A program made the translations under genes and the position numbers. Below the pieces are notes generated by a model. It saw only the letters and a program-made list of their open reading frames with translations, was not told the origin of the DNA and did no database searches. 29,949 nt of DNA from DRPN01 sp964383915 (GTDB lineage: Bacteria; Bacteroidota; Bacteroidia; Bacteroidales; VadinHA17): assembly GCA_964383915.1 (NCBI GenBank), contig CAYLJE010000018.1, forward strand, positions 1 to 29,949, read 5' to 3'. Below, in pieces: positions 15,211-24,060 of the stretch; position 1 is the stretch's first letter; each line of letters opens with the position of its first letter.

Positions 15211-15585
15211 ATGCCTACAATACAACAGTTAGTAAGAAAAGGAAGGAAGAAAATTGTTGAAAAGAGCAAAGCTCCTGCCCTGGATGCATGTCCGCAGAGG
15301 AGGGGTGTATGTGTGCGTGTATATACGACCACGCCCAAGAAGCCAAATTCAGCTATGCGTAAAGTGGCCAGGGTACGTTTGACCAACGGCAAGGAAGTAA
15401 ATGCCTATATTCCAGGAGAAGGGCACAATCTCCAGGAGCACTCAATTGTATTGATCAGGGGCGGACGTGTAAAAGACCTGCCGGGGGTTCGTTATCATCT
15501 GATTCGTGGTGCATTGGACACCTCCGGTGTGGAAGGCCGTACCCAGCGTAGATCAAAATATGGAACAAAAAAACCAAAACAGTAA
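15211..15585 (+). CDS. rpsL: 30S ribosomal protein S12
   Basis: This 124-residue decoding-centre protein is first of the str operon. The sequence is collinear with E. coli S12: TTTPKKPNSA places Lys43 and GGRVKDLPGVRYH places Lys88 at the sites whose mutation gives streptomycin resistance, and both are wild type. Asp89, the methylthiolation target of RimO, is present. The C-terminus ends RRSKYGTKKPKQ. The ATG is 36 nt after the TACCTTTG box and has an A/T-rich leader with no Shine-Dalgarno sequence. Confidence 0.98.
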   Translation: MPTIQQLVRKGRKKIVEKSKAPALDACPQRRGVCVRVYTTTPKKPNSAMRKVARVRLTNGKEVNAYIPGEGHNLQEHSIVLIRGGRVKDLPGVRYHLIRGALDTSGVEGRTQRRSKYGTKKPKQ

Positions 15586-15603
15586 TTTTCGAATTTTTTT
15601 CCA

Positions 15604-16080
15604 ATGAGAAAATCAAGACCAAAGAAAAGAACCATTTTACCAGATCCGAGATATAATGATCCGCTGGTAACCCAGTTTGTAAATAATTTGATGTTACAAG
15701 GGAAGAAAAACCTTTCTTTCAAGATCTTCTATGAAGCCATGGATATTGTTGAAGAGAAGATGAAGAAAGAGGAATTGTCTCCGCTGGAGATTTGGAAAAA
15801 AGCCCTGGAGAATATTACTCCACAGGTAGAAGTCAAGAGTCGTCGTGTGGGAGGAGCTACATTTCAGGTACCCATGGAGGTGCGTCCCGGCAGAAAAGTG
15901 TCGTTAAGCATGAAGAATATGATCATGTTCGCCAGAAAACGCAGTGGGAAAAGCATGAGTGATAAACTGGCTGCAGAGATTGTGGCTGCCTTTAAAGAAG
16001 AAGGCGGGGCATTTAAAAGAAAAGAAGATATGCACAGAATGGCTGAAGCCAATAAGGCTTTTGCCCATTTCCGTTTTTAA
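15604..16080 (+). CDS. rpsG: 30S ribosomal protein S7
   Basis: This 158-residue primary assembly protein of the 30S head binds 16S rRNA near the E site. It is all helical, with the family signature DPRYNDPLVTQFVNNLMLQG near the start, followed by VKSRRVGGATFQVPMEVRP, the loop that forms its beta ribbon. The end, MHRMAEANKAFAHFRF, is the usual S7 tail. In E. coli S7 represses its own operon by binding the rpsL-rpsG junction; that junction here is only 18 nt, too short for the same long structure. Confidence 0.97.
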   Translation: MRKSRPKKRTILPDPRYNDPLVTQFVNNLMLQGKKNLSFKIFYEAMDIVEEKMKKEELSPLEIWKKALENITPQVEVKSRRVGGATFQVPMEVRPGRKVSLSMKNMIMFARKRSGKSMSDKLAAEIVAAFKEEGGAFKRKEDMHRMAEANKAFAHFRF

Positions 16081-16098
16081 TATTGTGAAGAGAACAGG

Positions 16099-18207
16099 AT
16101 GACCGACCGTCTGAAACATACAAGAAATATAGGAATCATAGCTCACATTGATGCGGGCAAGACCACGACTACCGAGCGGATTCTTTTTTATACGGGTATT
16201 ACACATCGTATAGGAGAAGTGCATGACGGTGCGGCACAGATGGACTGGATGGTTCAGGAACAGGAGCGGGGGATAACCATTACTTCGGCGGCTACCACTG
16301 CTTACTGGAAATACAAAGGAGAAGATTATAAAATTAATATTATTGACACCCCGGGTCATGTGGATTTTACTGTTGAGGTAGAACGCTCGTTGCGTGTGTT
16401 GGATGGTGCTGTAGGAATCTTTTGTGCTGTCAGCGGCGTGGAGCCGCAGTCGGAAACAGTATGGCGCCAGGCAAATAAGTACGGGGTCCCCCGTATTGCT
16501 TTTGTGAATAAGATGGACCGTGTCGGTGCGGATTATTTTGGGGTGGTTGCAGAGATACGTGAAAAACTTAAAGCCAATCCGGTTCCTGTTCAGGTGCCCA
16601 TTGGATCAGAAGATTCTTTTCAGGGGGTTATTGATTTGATGGAGAATAAAGCGGTGGTCTGGCATGACGATGAGACCCTCGGCATTAAATACAGCCTGGA
16701 AGATATTCCGGCCGATATGAAGGATGAGGTAAATGAATGGCGTAGTAAACTGGTTGAAGCGGTTGCCGAAAAAGACGATGCACTGCTGGAACGGTATTTT
16801 GATAATCCCGATTCTATTACACCGGACGAAATGGCTGCTGTTATCCGTAAAGCGACCATTGACGGCTCTATCGTCCCCGTGATGTGTGGGTCTGCTTTTA
16901 AAAATAAAGGAGTCCAACGATTGTTGGATGCCATTGTAGCTTATCTGCCCAGTCCGCTTGATATCGGAGCCGTAAAAGGATTACATCCGAAAACACATCA
17001 GGAAATTACCCGGGAACCGGATACAAGTGCCCCGTTGGCTGCACTGGCTTTTAAGATTGCTACAGATCCGTATGTGGGACGTTTGGTTTACCTCAGAGTC
17101 TATTCGGGGAAACTGGTTCCGGGAATGACGGTATTAAATCCCAGAACAGGCAAAAAAGACCGTATCAACCGGTTGTATCAGATGCATGCCAATAAACAGA
17201 ATCCCCGTGATATGATTGAGGCCGGGGATATATGTGGGGCTGTGGGATTAAAAGAAATACATACCGGAGATACCGTGACAGATATCAGTCGCCCTATATC
17301 CCTTGAATCCATGACCTTTCCCGAGCCTGTTATAGGGGTTGCCATTGAACCCAGGACGCAGGCCGATATGGATAGACTGGGGAGTGCCCTGGGTAAGCTG
17401 GCAGAAGAAGATCCTACCTTTAAAATTAAGACAAATGAAGAGTCTGGACAGACGATCATCGGCGGGATGGGCGAGTTACATCTGGAGATATTGATAGACC
17501 GGCTGAAAAGAGAATTCAAGGTGGAATGTAACCAGGGCCGGCCGCAGGTAGCTTACAAAGAAATGCTGACTAAAACAATTGAACACCGTGAGGTCTTTAA
17601 AAAACAAACCGGCGGCCATGGTAAGTTTGCAGATATCCTTGTGGAAATCGGTCCTGCTGATGAGGATGTTACCGGATTGCAGTTTATTGATGAAGTAAAG
17701 GGAGGGAATATCCCAAAAGAATATATTCCAGCCATTGAAAAAGGCTTTAAGCTATCCATGCAAAACGGTCCGCTTGCAGGATACCCCATGGATAATCTGA
17801 AAGTAGTTGTTAAAGACGGGTCTTTTCACTCTGTAGATTCCGACTCACTGTCCTTTCAGATGGCTGCACAACGTGCTTTTAGAAATGCCGCACCCAAGGG
17901 AAGTCCTGTGCTGCTTGAGCCCATTATGTCGGCTGAAGTGGTAACACCTGAAAGATATATGGGAGATGTGATCACCGATTTCAACAAGCGACGAGGCCGC
18001 ATTGAAGGGATGGAGTCAAAAGCAGGTGCACGGGTGATTAAAGCCAAAGTCCCCCTGGCAGAGAACTTTGGATATGTTACCGTGCTGAGAACAATTACGT
18101 CGGGCCGTGCCACTTCTACTATGGAGTTTTCTCATTATGAGTCTGTGCCATCTGAAATCGCCGAGAAAGTGGTGGAAAACACAAAAGGAATTATTAAAGT
18201 TGTCTAA
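16099..18207 (+). CDS. fusA: Elongation factor G
   Basis: This 702-residue GTPase moves tRNA and mRNA after peptide-bond formation and splits ribosomes with RRF. All catalytic motifs are intact: P-loop AHIDAGKTT (15-23), switch I ERGITITSA (56-64), switch II DTPGHVDF (83-90) with catalytic His87, NKMD (137-140) and GSAFKNKG for G5. Domain IV starts near KQTGGHGKFADI and domain V ends with the normal EF-G tail. It lies 18 nt after rpsG. tuf does not follow; the next gene is rpsJ, 34 nt on. This is the canonical enzyme, in contrast to the divergent paralog at 12668-14824. Confidence 0.98.
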   Translation: MTDRLKHTRNIGIIAHIDAGKTTTTERILFYTGITHRIGEVHDGAAQMDWMVQEQERGITITSAATTAYWKYKGEDYKINIIDTPGHVDFTVEVERSLRVLDGAVGIFCAVSGVEPQSETVWRQANKYGVPRIAFVNKMDRVGADYFGVVAEIREKLKANPVPVQVPIGSEDSFQGVIDLMENKAVVWHDDETLGIKYSLEDIPADMKDEVNEWRSKLVEAVAEKDDALLERYFDNPDSITPDEMAAVIRKATIDGSIVPVMCGSAFKNKGVQRLLDAIVAYLPSPLDIGAVKGLHPKTHQEITREPDTSAPLAALAFKIATDPYVGRLVYLRVYSGKLVPGMTVLNPRTGKKDRINRLYQMHANKQNPRDMIEAGDICGAVGLKEIHTGDTVTDISRPISLESMTFPEPVIGVAIEPRTQADMDRLGSALGKLAEEDPTFKIKTNEESGQTIIGGMGELHLEILIDRLKREFKVECNQGRPQVAYKEMLTKTIEHREVFKKQTGGHGKFADILVEIGPADEDVTGLQFIDEVKGGNIPKEYIPAIEKGFKLSMQNGPLAGYPMDNLKVVVKDGSFHSVDSDSLSFQMAAQRAFRNAAPKGSPVLLEPIMSAEVVTPERYMGDVITDFNKRRGRIEGMESKAGARVIKAKVPLAENFGYVTVLRTITSGRATSTMEFSHYESVPSEIAEKVVENTKGIIKVV

Positions 18208-18241
18208 AAAAATAGTTATATCATAAACAGAAAAGAGAATA

Positions 18242-18547
18242 ATGAGTCAGAAAATTCGGATAAAACTGAAATCGTACGATCACAATCTGGTAGATAAATC
18301 TGCTGAGAAGATTGTGAAGACGGTTAAATCCACCGGTGCTATTGTCAGCGGTCCTATCCCGCTGCCTACGCACAAACGTATTTTTACAGTTTTGCGTTCT
18401 CCTTTTGTAAACAAAAAGTCCAGAGAACAATTTCAGTTATCCTCTTATAAAAGGTTACTGGACATATACAGTTCGACACCCAAAACCATTGATGCGTTGA
18501 TGAAACTGGAGTTACCCAGTGGTGTTGAAGTAGAAATAAAGGTTTGA
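18242..18547 (+). CDS. rpsJ: 30S ribosomal protein S10 (NusE)
   Basis: This 101-residue protein of the 30S head also acts as NusE, linking NusG and NusB to antitermination and to transcription-translation coupling. The segment GPIPLPTHKRIFTVLRSPFV, the extended loop that threads into the head, is fully conserved, followed by KKSREQFQL. It opens the S10 part of the cluster but has no promoter of its own: the 34-nt gap after fusA is A/T-rich and lacks a TAnnTTTG box. The start ATG overlaps no other gene. Confidence 0.97.
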   Translation: MSQKIRIKLKSYDHNLVDKSAEKIVKTVKSTGAIVSGPIPLPTHKRIFTVLRSPFVNKKSREQFQLSSYKRLLDIYSSTPKTIDALMKLELPSGVEVEIKV

Positions 18548-18565
18548 AACTAGAAAGGTAAAACC

Positions 18566-19183
18566 ATGCAAGGATTAATAGGGAAAAAAGTAGGCATGAC
18601 TTCCATATTTGATGAGGAAGGGAATGATGTCCCGGTAACAGTCATTGAGGCAGGGCCCTGTGTTGTTACCCAGATTAAAACAACAGAGAGAGATGGCTAT
18701 GATGCTGTGCAGCTTGGGTTTGATGATAAGAAAGAAAAAAATACAAATCAACCGATGCAGGGACATTATAAAAAAGCCGGGACTGCGCCCAAACGTAAAC
18801 TGGCTGAATTTTACCGCCTTGGAGATGATGTCAAACTGGGGGATACGCTGACAGTGGATTTGTTTAATGATGATACATGGTTGGATATCAGGGGTATTGC
18901 CAAAGGGAAAGGTTTTCAAGGGGTTGTAAAGAGACATGGTTTTCGTGGTGTCGGCGAATCCACCCATGGGCAGCATAACAGAGACAGAGCCCCGGGGTCA
19001 CTGGGTGCATCTTCTTATCCTTCACGCGTTTTTAAAGGAATGCGTATGGCCGGGAGAAAAGGGGGAAACCAGGTAGCTATGATTTCACTCAGGGTAATGA
19101 AAATCATTCCTGAAAAGAATTTATTATTTATGAGAGGATCTGTGCCGGGTCCCAAAAGTTCATACTTAATTATTACAAAATAA
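18566..19183 (+). CDS. rplC: 50S ribosomal protein L3
   Basis: This 205-residue early 50S assembly protein sends a long loop to the peptidyl-transferase centre. It begins QGLIGKKVGMTSIFDEEGND and contains KGFQGVVKRHGF and GSLGASSYPSRVFKGMRMAG. In this central extension the residue that PrmB methylates in E. coli (Gln150) has no counterpart; Ser or Tyr is found there. The stop TAA shares its last A with the ATG of rplD (TAATG), so translation of the two is probably coupled. Confidence 0.97.
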   Translation: MQGLIGKKVGMTSIFDEEGNDVPVTVIEAGPCVVTQIKTTERDGYDAVQLGFDDKKEKNTNQPMQGHYKKAGTAPKRKLAEFYRLGDDVKLGDTLTVDLFNDDTWLDIRGIAKGKGFQGVVKRHGFRGVGESTHGQHNRDRAPGSLGASSYPSRVFKGMRMAGRKGGNQVAMISLRVMKIIPEKNLLFMRGSVPGPKSSYLIITK

Positions 19184-19812
19184 TGAAACTGAAAGTATTT
19201 AACATAGAAGGAAAAGAAACAGGCAGAATAGTGGTATTGAATGAGGAACTGGTTCCGAAAGATCCGAATGATCATGCCATCTATCTGGATGTTAAATATC
19301 ATCTTGCAACCAAAAGACAGGGAACACACAAGACCAGGGAAAGGGGAGAAGTGAAAGCCAGCACCCGTAAGATTAAACGGCAAAAAGGAACCGGAACAGC
19401 ACGCGCCGGAAGCATCGCTTCGCCACTGTTCAGGGGTGGAGGCCGTACTTTTGGTCCCAGACCCCGTAACTATACCTTTAAACTGAATAAAAAGGTGAAG
19501 AAGTTAGCCCGCCGTTCTGCCCTGGCTTATAAACTGAAAGAAAACCAGTTATTTGTGCTGGAAAACTTTAACCTGGAAACTCCGAAAACAAAAGAGATTG
19601 CCAGAATCAAGGAGAACCTGAATATTGCGGATAAAAAATCACTTTTTGTTTTAGCGGAACCAAATAATACCCTATACTTGTCGTCTCGAAATTTACCAGA
19701 GTCAGACGTTGTAACAGTAAGTGGATTAACTACTTATGATATTATGAGGGCGTCGGCTGTGGTGGTCTCAGAGCAGGCAATAGAAGACTTAAATGCGATC
19801 TTTAAAAGTTAA
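19183..19812 (+). CDS. rplD: 50S ribosomal protein L4
   Basis: This 209-residue protein has a long internal loop lining the exit tunnel with L22. The loop region is recognisable as RQKGTGTARAGSIASPLFRG followed by GGRTFGPRPRNY. In gamma-proteobacteria L4 represses the S10 operon by binding its leader; no matching leader lies before rpsJ here, so that control is not supported. It overlaps rplC by one base, and rplW follows after 17 nt. Confidence 0.97.
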   Translation: MKLKVFNIEGKETGRIVVLNEELVPKDPNDHAIYLDVKYHLATKRQGTHKTRERGEVKASTRKIKRQKGTGTARAGSIASPLFRGGGRTFGPRPRNYTFKLNKKVKKLARRSALAYKLKENQLFVLENFNLETPKTKEIARIKENLNIADKKSLFVLAEPNNTLYLSSRNLPESDVVTVSGLTTYDIMRASAVVVSEQAIEDLNAIFKS

Positions 19813-19829
19813 AGAAATACCGGAAGGTT

Positions 19830-20120
19830 ATGAATATATTGATTAAACCTGTTGTTACTGAAAAAATGACGGAACAGGGCGAAGCCATGAACCGTTATGG
19901 TTTTATTGTGGATAAGAGAGCTAATAAACTGCAGATCAAAGAAGAAGTGGAAGAGTTATACGAAGTCACGGTTGAAAATGTGAATACCATGAGGTATGGC
20001 GGTAAAAAAAGAAGCAGATATACGCGTAGCGGAATCCTCTTGGGGAAAACAAAGTCATTTAAAAAGGCAATTGTAACCCTGGTGGAGGGGGATACTATTG
20101 ATTTTTACAGCAATATATAA
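19830..20120 (+). CDS. rplW: 50S ribosomal protein L23
   Basis: This 96-residue protein stands at the tunnel exit, where trigger factor, SRP and SecY dock. It has the family start LIKPVVTEKMTEQGE, the FIVDKRANKLQIKEEVEELY motif and VNTMRYGGKKRSRYT, which leads into the internal loop. The length is normal for bacteria. It is one of the few genes here with a purine-rich GGAAGG shortly before the ATG, though only about 3 nt away. Confidence 0.95.
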   Translation: MNILIKPVVTEKMTEQGEAMNRYGFIVDKRANKLQIKEEVEELYEVTVENVNTMRYGGKKRSRYTRSGILLGKTKSFKKAIVTLVEGDTIDFYSNI

Positions 20121-20126
20121 GAAATT

Positions 20127-20957
20127 ATGGCAGTAAGAAAATTAAAACCGGTAACACCGGGTCAGAGACACAGAGTAGTAGCCACGTTTGATGATATTAC
20201 CACCGTCAAACCGGAGAAATCATTGCTTGTCCCACTGAAAAAATCAGGAGGAAGGAACAACTCCGGAAAAATGACAATGCGTTATATGGGTGGTGGTCAC
20301 AAAAGAAAATTGCGGAGTATTGATTTTAAAAGGGATAAAGATGGCATTCAGGCAGTGGTGAAAACCATTGAATATGATCCGAACCGGTCAGCACGTATTG
20401 CTTTGGTTGTATATAAAGACGGAGAAAAAAGATATGTACTTGCTCCCAACGGATTGAAGGTAGGACAGATTGTAGAGTCGGGAAGTGACATTCCTCCTGA
20501 AATTGGAAACACATTGTTCCTTTCTGACATTCCCCTGGGAACGATCATTCACAACATTGAGCTATCCCCAGGGAAAGGAGCTGCCATGGTGCGCAGTGCC
20601 GGCAGTTTTGCACAACTTACCAGCCGGGATGGGAAATATGCCATTATAAAACTGCCTTCAGGCGAATCGCGTATGGTATTGGTCACTTGCCGTGCTACTA
20701 TTGGCAGTGTATCCAATTCTGATCATGGTCTTGTACGTTCGGGGAAAGCCGGACGATCCAGATGGCTTGGAAGAAGACCCCGTGTCAGAGGCGTTGCCAT
20801 GAATCCGGTAGATCATCCGATGGGCGGGGGCGAAGGAAGGGCCTCAGGCGGACACCCAAGATCACGGAAAGGACTGCCTGCAAAAGGATTCAAGACAAGG
20901 CAGAAGAATAAAAAGTCGGATAAATTTATTGTTGAAAAAAGAAAAAGTAAAAAATAA
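20127..20957 (+). CDS. rplB: 50S ribosomal protein L2
   Basis: This 276-residue protein is needed for subunit joining and the peptidyl-transferase centre. It has an OB-fold plus SH3-like body and an extended C-terminus with the conserved AMNPVDHPMGGGEGRASGGH, which includes the functionally important histidine region, followed by a lysine-rich tail. KMTMRYMGGGHKRKLR is the N-terminal rRNA-binding part. It starts 6 nt after rplW and ends 3 nt before rpsS, so reinitiation is likely between them. Confidence 0.98.
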   Translation: MAVRKLKPVTPGQRHRVVATFDDITTVKPEKSLLVPLKKSGGRNNSGKMTMRYMGGGHKRKLRSIDFKRDKDGIQAVVKTIEYDPNRSARIALVVYKDGEKRYVLAPNGLKVGQIVESGSDIPPEIGNTLFLSDIPLGTIIHNIELSPGKGAAMVRSAGSFAQLTSRDGKYAIIKLPSGESRMVLVTCRATIGSVSNSDHGLVRSGKAGRSRWLGRRPRVRGVAMNPVDHPMGGGEGRASGGHPRSRKGLPAKGFKTRQKNKKSDKFIVEKRKSKK

Positions 20958-20960
20958 ATC

Positions 20961-21227
20961 ATGAGCCGTTCGTTAAAAAAGGGACCTTTTATTGATTATA
21001 AGCTCGAGAAGAGAATCCTCGAGATGAATGAGTCGGGAAAGAAAACTGTTATTAAAACGTGGTCCCGTCGTTCTATGATCTCTCCGGACTTTGTCGGTCA
21101 TACCATAGCCGTTCACAATGGAAATAAATTTATTCCGGTATATGTTACAGAAAATATGGTGGGACATAAACTTGGAGAGTTTGCGCCAACCCGTACCTGG
21201 AGAGGCCATGGAGGAAAGGCAAGGTAA
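20961..21227 (+). CDS. rpsS: 30S ribosomal protein S19
   Basis: This 88-residue protein of the 30S head forms a complex with S13. It starts MSRSLKKGPFIDYKLEKRI, contains KTWSRRSMISPDFVGHTIAV and ends PTRTWRGHGGKAR, all standard for the family. It begins only 3 nt after rplB and is followed by rplV after 19 nt. There is nothing unusual in length or motifs. Confidence 0.96.
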   Translation: MSRSLKKGPFIDYKLEKRILEMNESGKKTVIKTWSRRSMISPDFVGHTIAVHNGNKFIPVYVTENMVGHKLGEFAPTRTWRGHGGKAR

Positions 21228-21246
21228 TTTTTAAAAGAGATTTATC

Positions 21247-21696
21247 ATGGGAAAAAGAAAAAGAGATCGTGCCAATGCGTATAAAGAAATCAGAAAAGGG
21301 GAATATCGGGCTATGCTGCGCAATGATCCGACTTCACCTCGGAAAATGCGTCTGGTAACTGATATGGTCAAAGGGATGGATGTGAACAGAGCTTTGGATG
21401 TGCTGAAATACAGCCATAAAGAAGTTAGTAAGAAAGTTGAAAAACTGGTGCTGTCAGCTATTGCCAACTGGCAGGAAAAAAATGAAGGAGTAAGAATCGA
21501 GGAAAGTCAATTATACGTGAAAGAGATTTTTGTGAATCAGGGGAAGACACTGAAAAGATTACGTCCGGCACCTCAGGGACGGGCTTTCCGGATTCGTAAA
21601 CGTTCCAATCATGTGACCGTTATCCTGGACACGCTTGTGCTGCAGGAGAATGCAACAGAAGAAGTAGAAAATGAAAAAAATACAAATATTAAATAA
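21247..21696 (+). CDS. rplV: 50S ribosomal protein L22
   Basis: This 149-residue protein's long beta-hairpin lines the tunnel constriction. SPRKMRLVTDMVKGMDVNRA marks the N-terminal helix region. The hairpin tip reads LKRLRPAPQGRAFRIRKRSN, without the deletions linked to macrolide resistance. Compared with E. coli L22 (110 residues) it has about 15 extra residues at the N-terminus and an acidic/Asn tail, NATEEVENEKNTNIK, at the C-terminus that probably lies on the ribosome surface. Confidence 0.96.
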   Translation: MGKRKRDRANAYKEIRKGEYRAMLRNDPTSPRKMRLVTDMVKGMDVNRALDVLKYSHKEVSKKVEKLVLSAIANWQEKNEGVRIEESQLYVKEIFVNQGKTLKRLRPAPQGRAFRIRKRSNHVTVILDTLVLQENATEEVENEKNTNIK

Positions 21697-21700
21697 ATAA

Positions 21701-22393
21701 ATGGGACAAAAAGTTAATCCAATATCAAATCGTCTGGGGATCATACGGGGTTGGGACTCCAACTGGTACGGAGGAAATCATTACGCAGATAAGATTGTGG
21801 AAGATACTAAAATAAGGGAATACCTGAGTGCCAGGTTGGCCAAAGCCAGTGTATCAAAGATTATCATTGAACGGACCCTCAAACTTATTACCATCACCGT
21901 AAACACTGCCCGGCCCGGTATTATTATCGGAAAAGGAGGTCAGGAAGTAGATAAGCTTAAGGAAGAACTGAAAAAAATTACCCACAAAGAGGTACAAATA
22001 AATATTTACGAAGTAAAACGTCCTGAGTTGGATGCTACAATCGTTGCCAATAATATTGCCCGTCAGGTTGAAGGAAAAATATCTTACCGCCGTGCTATAA
22101 AAATGACAATTGCTTCTACGATGCGTATGGGTGCAGAAGGTGTTAAAGTGTTGATTTCGGGCCGGCTGGGTGGCGCTGAAATGGCGAGGACAGAAATGTA
22201 TAAAGATGGACGTATTCCATTACATACCCTTCGTGCTGATATTGATTATGCCCTGGCTGTTGCAAGAACAAAGGTGGGGGTTATTGGCATCAAAGTGTGG
22301 ATATGCAACGGTGAAATCTTTGGTAAAAGAGATCTGTCACCCAATATTGGAGTGAAGAAAAACAGACCGAGGAGTTTCAGAAAACGCAGATAA
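21701..22393 (+). CDS. rpsC: 30S ribosomal protein S3
   Basis: This 230-residue protein is at the mRNA entry site with a helicase role. It has the N-terminal MGQKVNPISNRLGIIRGWDS, a type II KH domain with the GKGG loop at residues 77-80 (RPGIIIGKGGQEVDKL) and a C-terminal S3 domain containing SGRLGGAEMARTE, where Arg residues line the entry channel. It ends with RPRSFRKRR. rplV lies 4 nt upstream and rplP 33 nt downstream. Confidence 0.97.
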   Translation: MGQKVNPISNRLGIIRGWDSNWYGGNHYADKIVEDTKIREYLSARLAKASVSKIIIERTLKLITITVNTARPGIIIGKGGQEVDKLKEELKKITHKEVQINIYEVKRPELDATIVANNIARQVEGKISYRRAIKMTIASTMRMGAEGVKVLISGRLGGAEMARTEMYKDGRIPLHTLRADIDYALAVARTKVGVIGIKVWICNGEIFGKRDLSPNIGVKKNRPRSFRKRR

Positions 22394-22426
22394 TATTTGA
22401 TAGGGAAATAGTAAACAGGAACAATT

Positions 22427-22846
22427 ATGTTACAACCGAAAAAAACCAAATACAGAAGGCGGCAGAAAGGAAGAATGAAAGGAAATGCCCAGCGGGGAAA
22501 TACACTGGCTTTCGGATCGTTCGGCATCAAAACGCTTGAACAAGCATGGATAACAGGGAGACAGATAGAAGCAGCCAGACAGGCGGTAGTACGGCATATG
22601 AAACGTGAAGGAGAGATATGGATTCGTATATTTCCGGATAAACCAATTACAAAAAAACCAGCTGAAGTCCGGATGGGTAAAGGGAAAGGCTCTCCCGAGG
22701 GGTTTGTTGCTCCTGTTACACCCGGACGGATTATTCTGGAGGCCGAAGGAGTCTCCTTTGAAGTGGCTAAAGAAGCCCTGCGACTGGGAGCTCAAAAACT
22801 CCCGGTGAAAACCAGGTTTGTGATACGCAGGGATTATCAGGAGTAG
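22427..22846 (+). CDS. rplP: 50S ribosomal protein L16
   Basis: This 139-residue late-assembly protein contacts A-site tRNA. It begins MLQPKKTKYRRRQKGRMKG and contains RRGNT-like AQRGNTLAFGSFGIK, VRMGKGKGSPEGFVAPV and the usual end LPVKTRFVIRR. The arginine hydroxylated by YcfD in E. coli lies in the KGKG region context; whether it is modified here is unknown. Length and start are standard. Confidence 0.96.
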   Translation: MLQPKKTKYRRRQKGRMKGNAQRGNTLAFGSFGIKTLEQAWITGRQIEAARQAVVRHMKREGEIWIRIFPDKPITKKPAEVRMGKGKGSPEGFVAPVTPGRIILEAEGVSFEVAKEALRLGAQKLPVKTRFVIRRDYQE

Positions 22847-22881
22847 TTGTAACAAAGTCTTGTTTTTAAAGAATAGCACAA

Positions 22882-23088
22882 ATGAAAACAAAAGAAATAC
22901 GGGAACTGACAGATAAGGAGTTGAATGAAAGAATTGATAATGAACAGAATTATCTGCAGAAATTAAAATTAAATCACGCTATTTCTCCACTGGAAAATCC
23001 TCATAAGATTAGTGAAGCGAGAAAGAATATTGCCAGGATGAAAACAGAATTACGCCAACGGCAACTGGCTGGACAAATGAGTAAATAA
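22882..23088 (+). CDS. rpmC: 50S ribosomal protein L29
   Basis: This 68-residue two-helix protein is near the tunnel exit, next to L23. It has the family pattern MKTKEIRELTDKELNERI at the start and ENPHKISEARKNIARMKTEL in the second half. It lies 35 nt after rplP and 8 nt before rpsQ. Its identity rests on both motif and position between rplP and rpsQ. Confidence 0.94.
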   Translation: MKTKEIRELTDKELNERIDNEQNYLQKLKLNHAISPLENPHKISEARKNIARMKTELRQRQLAGQMSK

Positions 23089-23096
23089 ACGGAATA

Positions 23097-23357
23097 ATGG
23101 AAGGTAACAGGAATTTACGTAAAGAACGGACCGGGATGGTGGTAAGTAACAAAATGGATAAAACCATTGTTGTTATTGTAAAACGGAAGGTAAAACACCC
23201 TATCTATGGAAAATTTTTAAATAAGACCAAGAAATTTATGGTCCATGATGAAAAAAATGATTGCAATGTCGGAGATACGGTTCGCATCATGGAAACCCGT
23301 CCTTTAAGCCGGCGTAAAAGTTGGAGATTGGTTGAAATAATTGAAAGAGTGAAATAG
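23097..23357 (+). CDS. rpsQ: 30S ribosomal protein S17
   Basis: This 86-residue OB-fold protein binds helix 11 of 16S rRNA early in assembly. It has NLRKERTGMVVSNKMDKTIV and VKHPIYGKFLNKTKKFMVHD, then the signature GDTVRIMETRPLSRRKSWRL. rpmC ends 8 nt before it and rplN begins 2 nt after it. Confidence 0.96.
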   Translation: MEGNRNLRKERTGMVVSNKMDKTIVVIVKRKVKHPIYGKFLNKTKKFMVHDEKNDCNVGDTVRIMETRPLSRRKSWRLVEIIERVK

Positions 23358-23359
23358 TC

Positions 23360-23725
23360 ATGATACAACAAGAGAGTCGATTAGCAGTAGCGGATAACAG
23401 CGGAGCCAAAGAGGTATTATGCATCCGGGTTTTGGGAGGAACGAGGAAAAAATACGCCTCCATCGGTGATCTGATTATTGTTACCGTAAAAAGCGCTTTG
23501 CCAGGTAGTGATACAAAAAAGGGAATGGTCAGTAAGGCTGTGGTCGTTCGTACCAGAAAAGAAGTGAGAAGAAAAGACGGTTCTTATATCCGTTTTGATG
23601 ATAATGCATGTGTGCTGTTAAATAATACGGATGAATTACGCGGTACACGTATCTTCGGCCCTGTTGCCAGGGAACTGCGTGATGGTTTTATGAAAATTAT
23701 TTCACTGGCACCCGAAGTGCTGTAA
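23360..23725 (+). CDS. rplN: 50S ribosomal protein L14
   Basis: This 121-residue protein sits at the subunit interface beside L19 and is also the docking site of the silencing factor RsfS in other bacteria. It starts MIQQESRLAVADNSGAKEVL and has GSYIRFDDNACVLLN and RGTRIFGPVARELRD. The length equals the usual 120-123. It opens the spc part of the cluster, with only 2 nt between it and rpsQ. Confidence 0.97.
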   Translation: MIQQESRLAVADNSGAKEVLCIRVLGGTRKKYASIGDLIIVTVKSALPGSDTKKGMVSKAVVVRTRKEVRRKDGSYIRFDDNACVLLNNTDELRGTRIFGPVARELRDGFMKIISLAPEVL

Positions 23726-23736
23726 AACAATAGACG

Positions 23737-24060
23737 ATGGGAAAGAAATTACATATCAAAAAAGGTGATCTGGTGTATGTAAATACCGGAGAATACAAAG
23801 GACAGAAAGGGAAAGTACTGGATGTTCTGGCAAAAAAACAGACAGCTATCGTAGAAGGAGTAAATATGGTATCCCGTCATACGAAACCAAACAATGATTA
23901 CCCGCAGGGGGGGATTATTAAAAAAGAAGCTCCGATACATATATCTAACCTGAATTTGATAGATCCTTCTACCGGGGAGCCCACACGTATAGGCCGCAGG
24001 TTGAATGACCAAAATAAACTGATTCGTTATTCTAAAAAATCAGGGGAGGGAATTAAGTAA
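23737..24060 (+). CDS. rplX: 50S ribosomal protein L24
   Basis: This 107-residue KOW-domain protein is one of two initiators of 50S assembly. The KOW motif is LHIKKGDLVYVNTGEYKGQK followed by GKVLDV. The next segment, VEGVNMVSRHTKPNNDYPQG, and the EAPIHISNLNLIDP motif are conserved. Its stop shares one base with the rplE start (TAATG), so the two are likely coupled in translation. Confidence 0.96.
   Translation: MGKKLHIKKGDLVYVNTGEYKGQKGKVLDVLAKKQTAIVEGVNMVSRHTKPNNDYPQGGIIKKEAPIHISNLNLIDPSTGEPTRIGRRLNDQNKLIRYSKKSGEGIK

Noticed and set aside
15108..15392. 94-codon - strand frame across the str promoter and rpsL
   Set aside because: It overlaps the strong rpsL promoter and S12 coding sequence and has low-complexity content.
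18208..18241. Deletion of tuf between fusA and rpsJ
   Set aside because: The 34-nt gap shows no remnant, and separation of tuf from this cluster is usual in the phylum, so it is not a local loss.
18208..18241. S10-type regulatory leader before rpsJ
   Set aside because: Only 34 nt are available and no stable hairpin or promoter box is visible.
19181..19185. Frameshift at the rplC-rplD overlap
   Set aside because: The one-base TAATG overlap joins two full-length proteins, and the same arrangement recurs at rplX-rplE; it is normal coupling.
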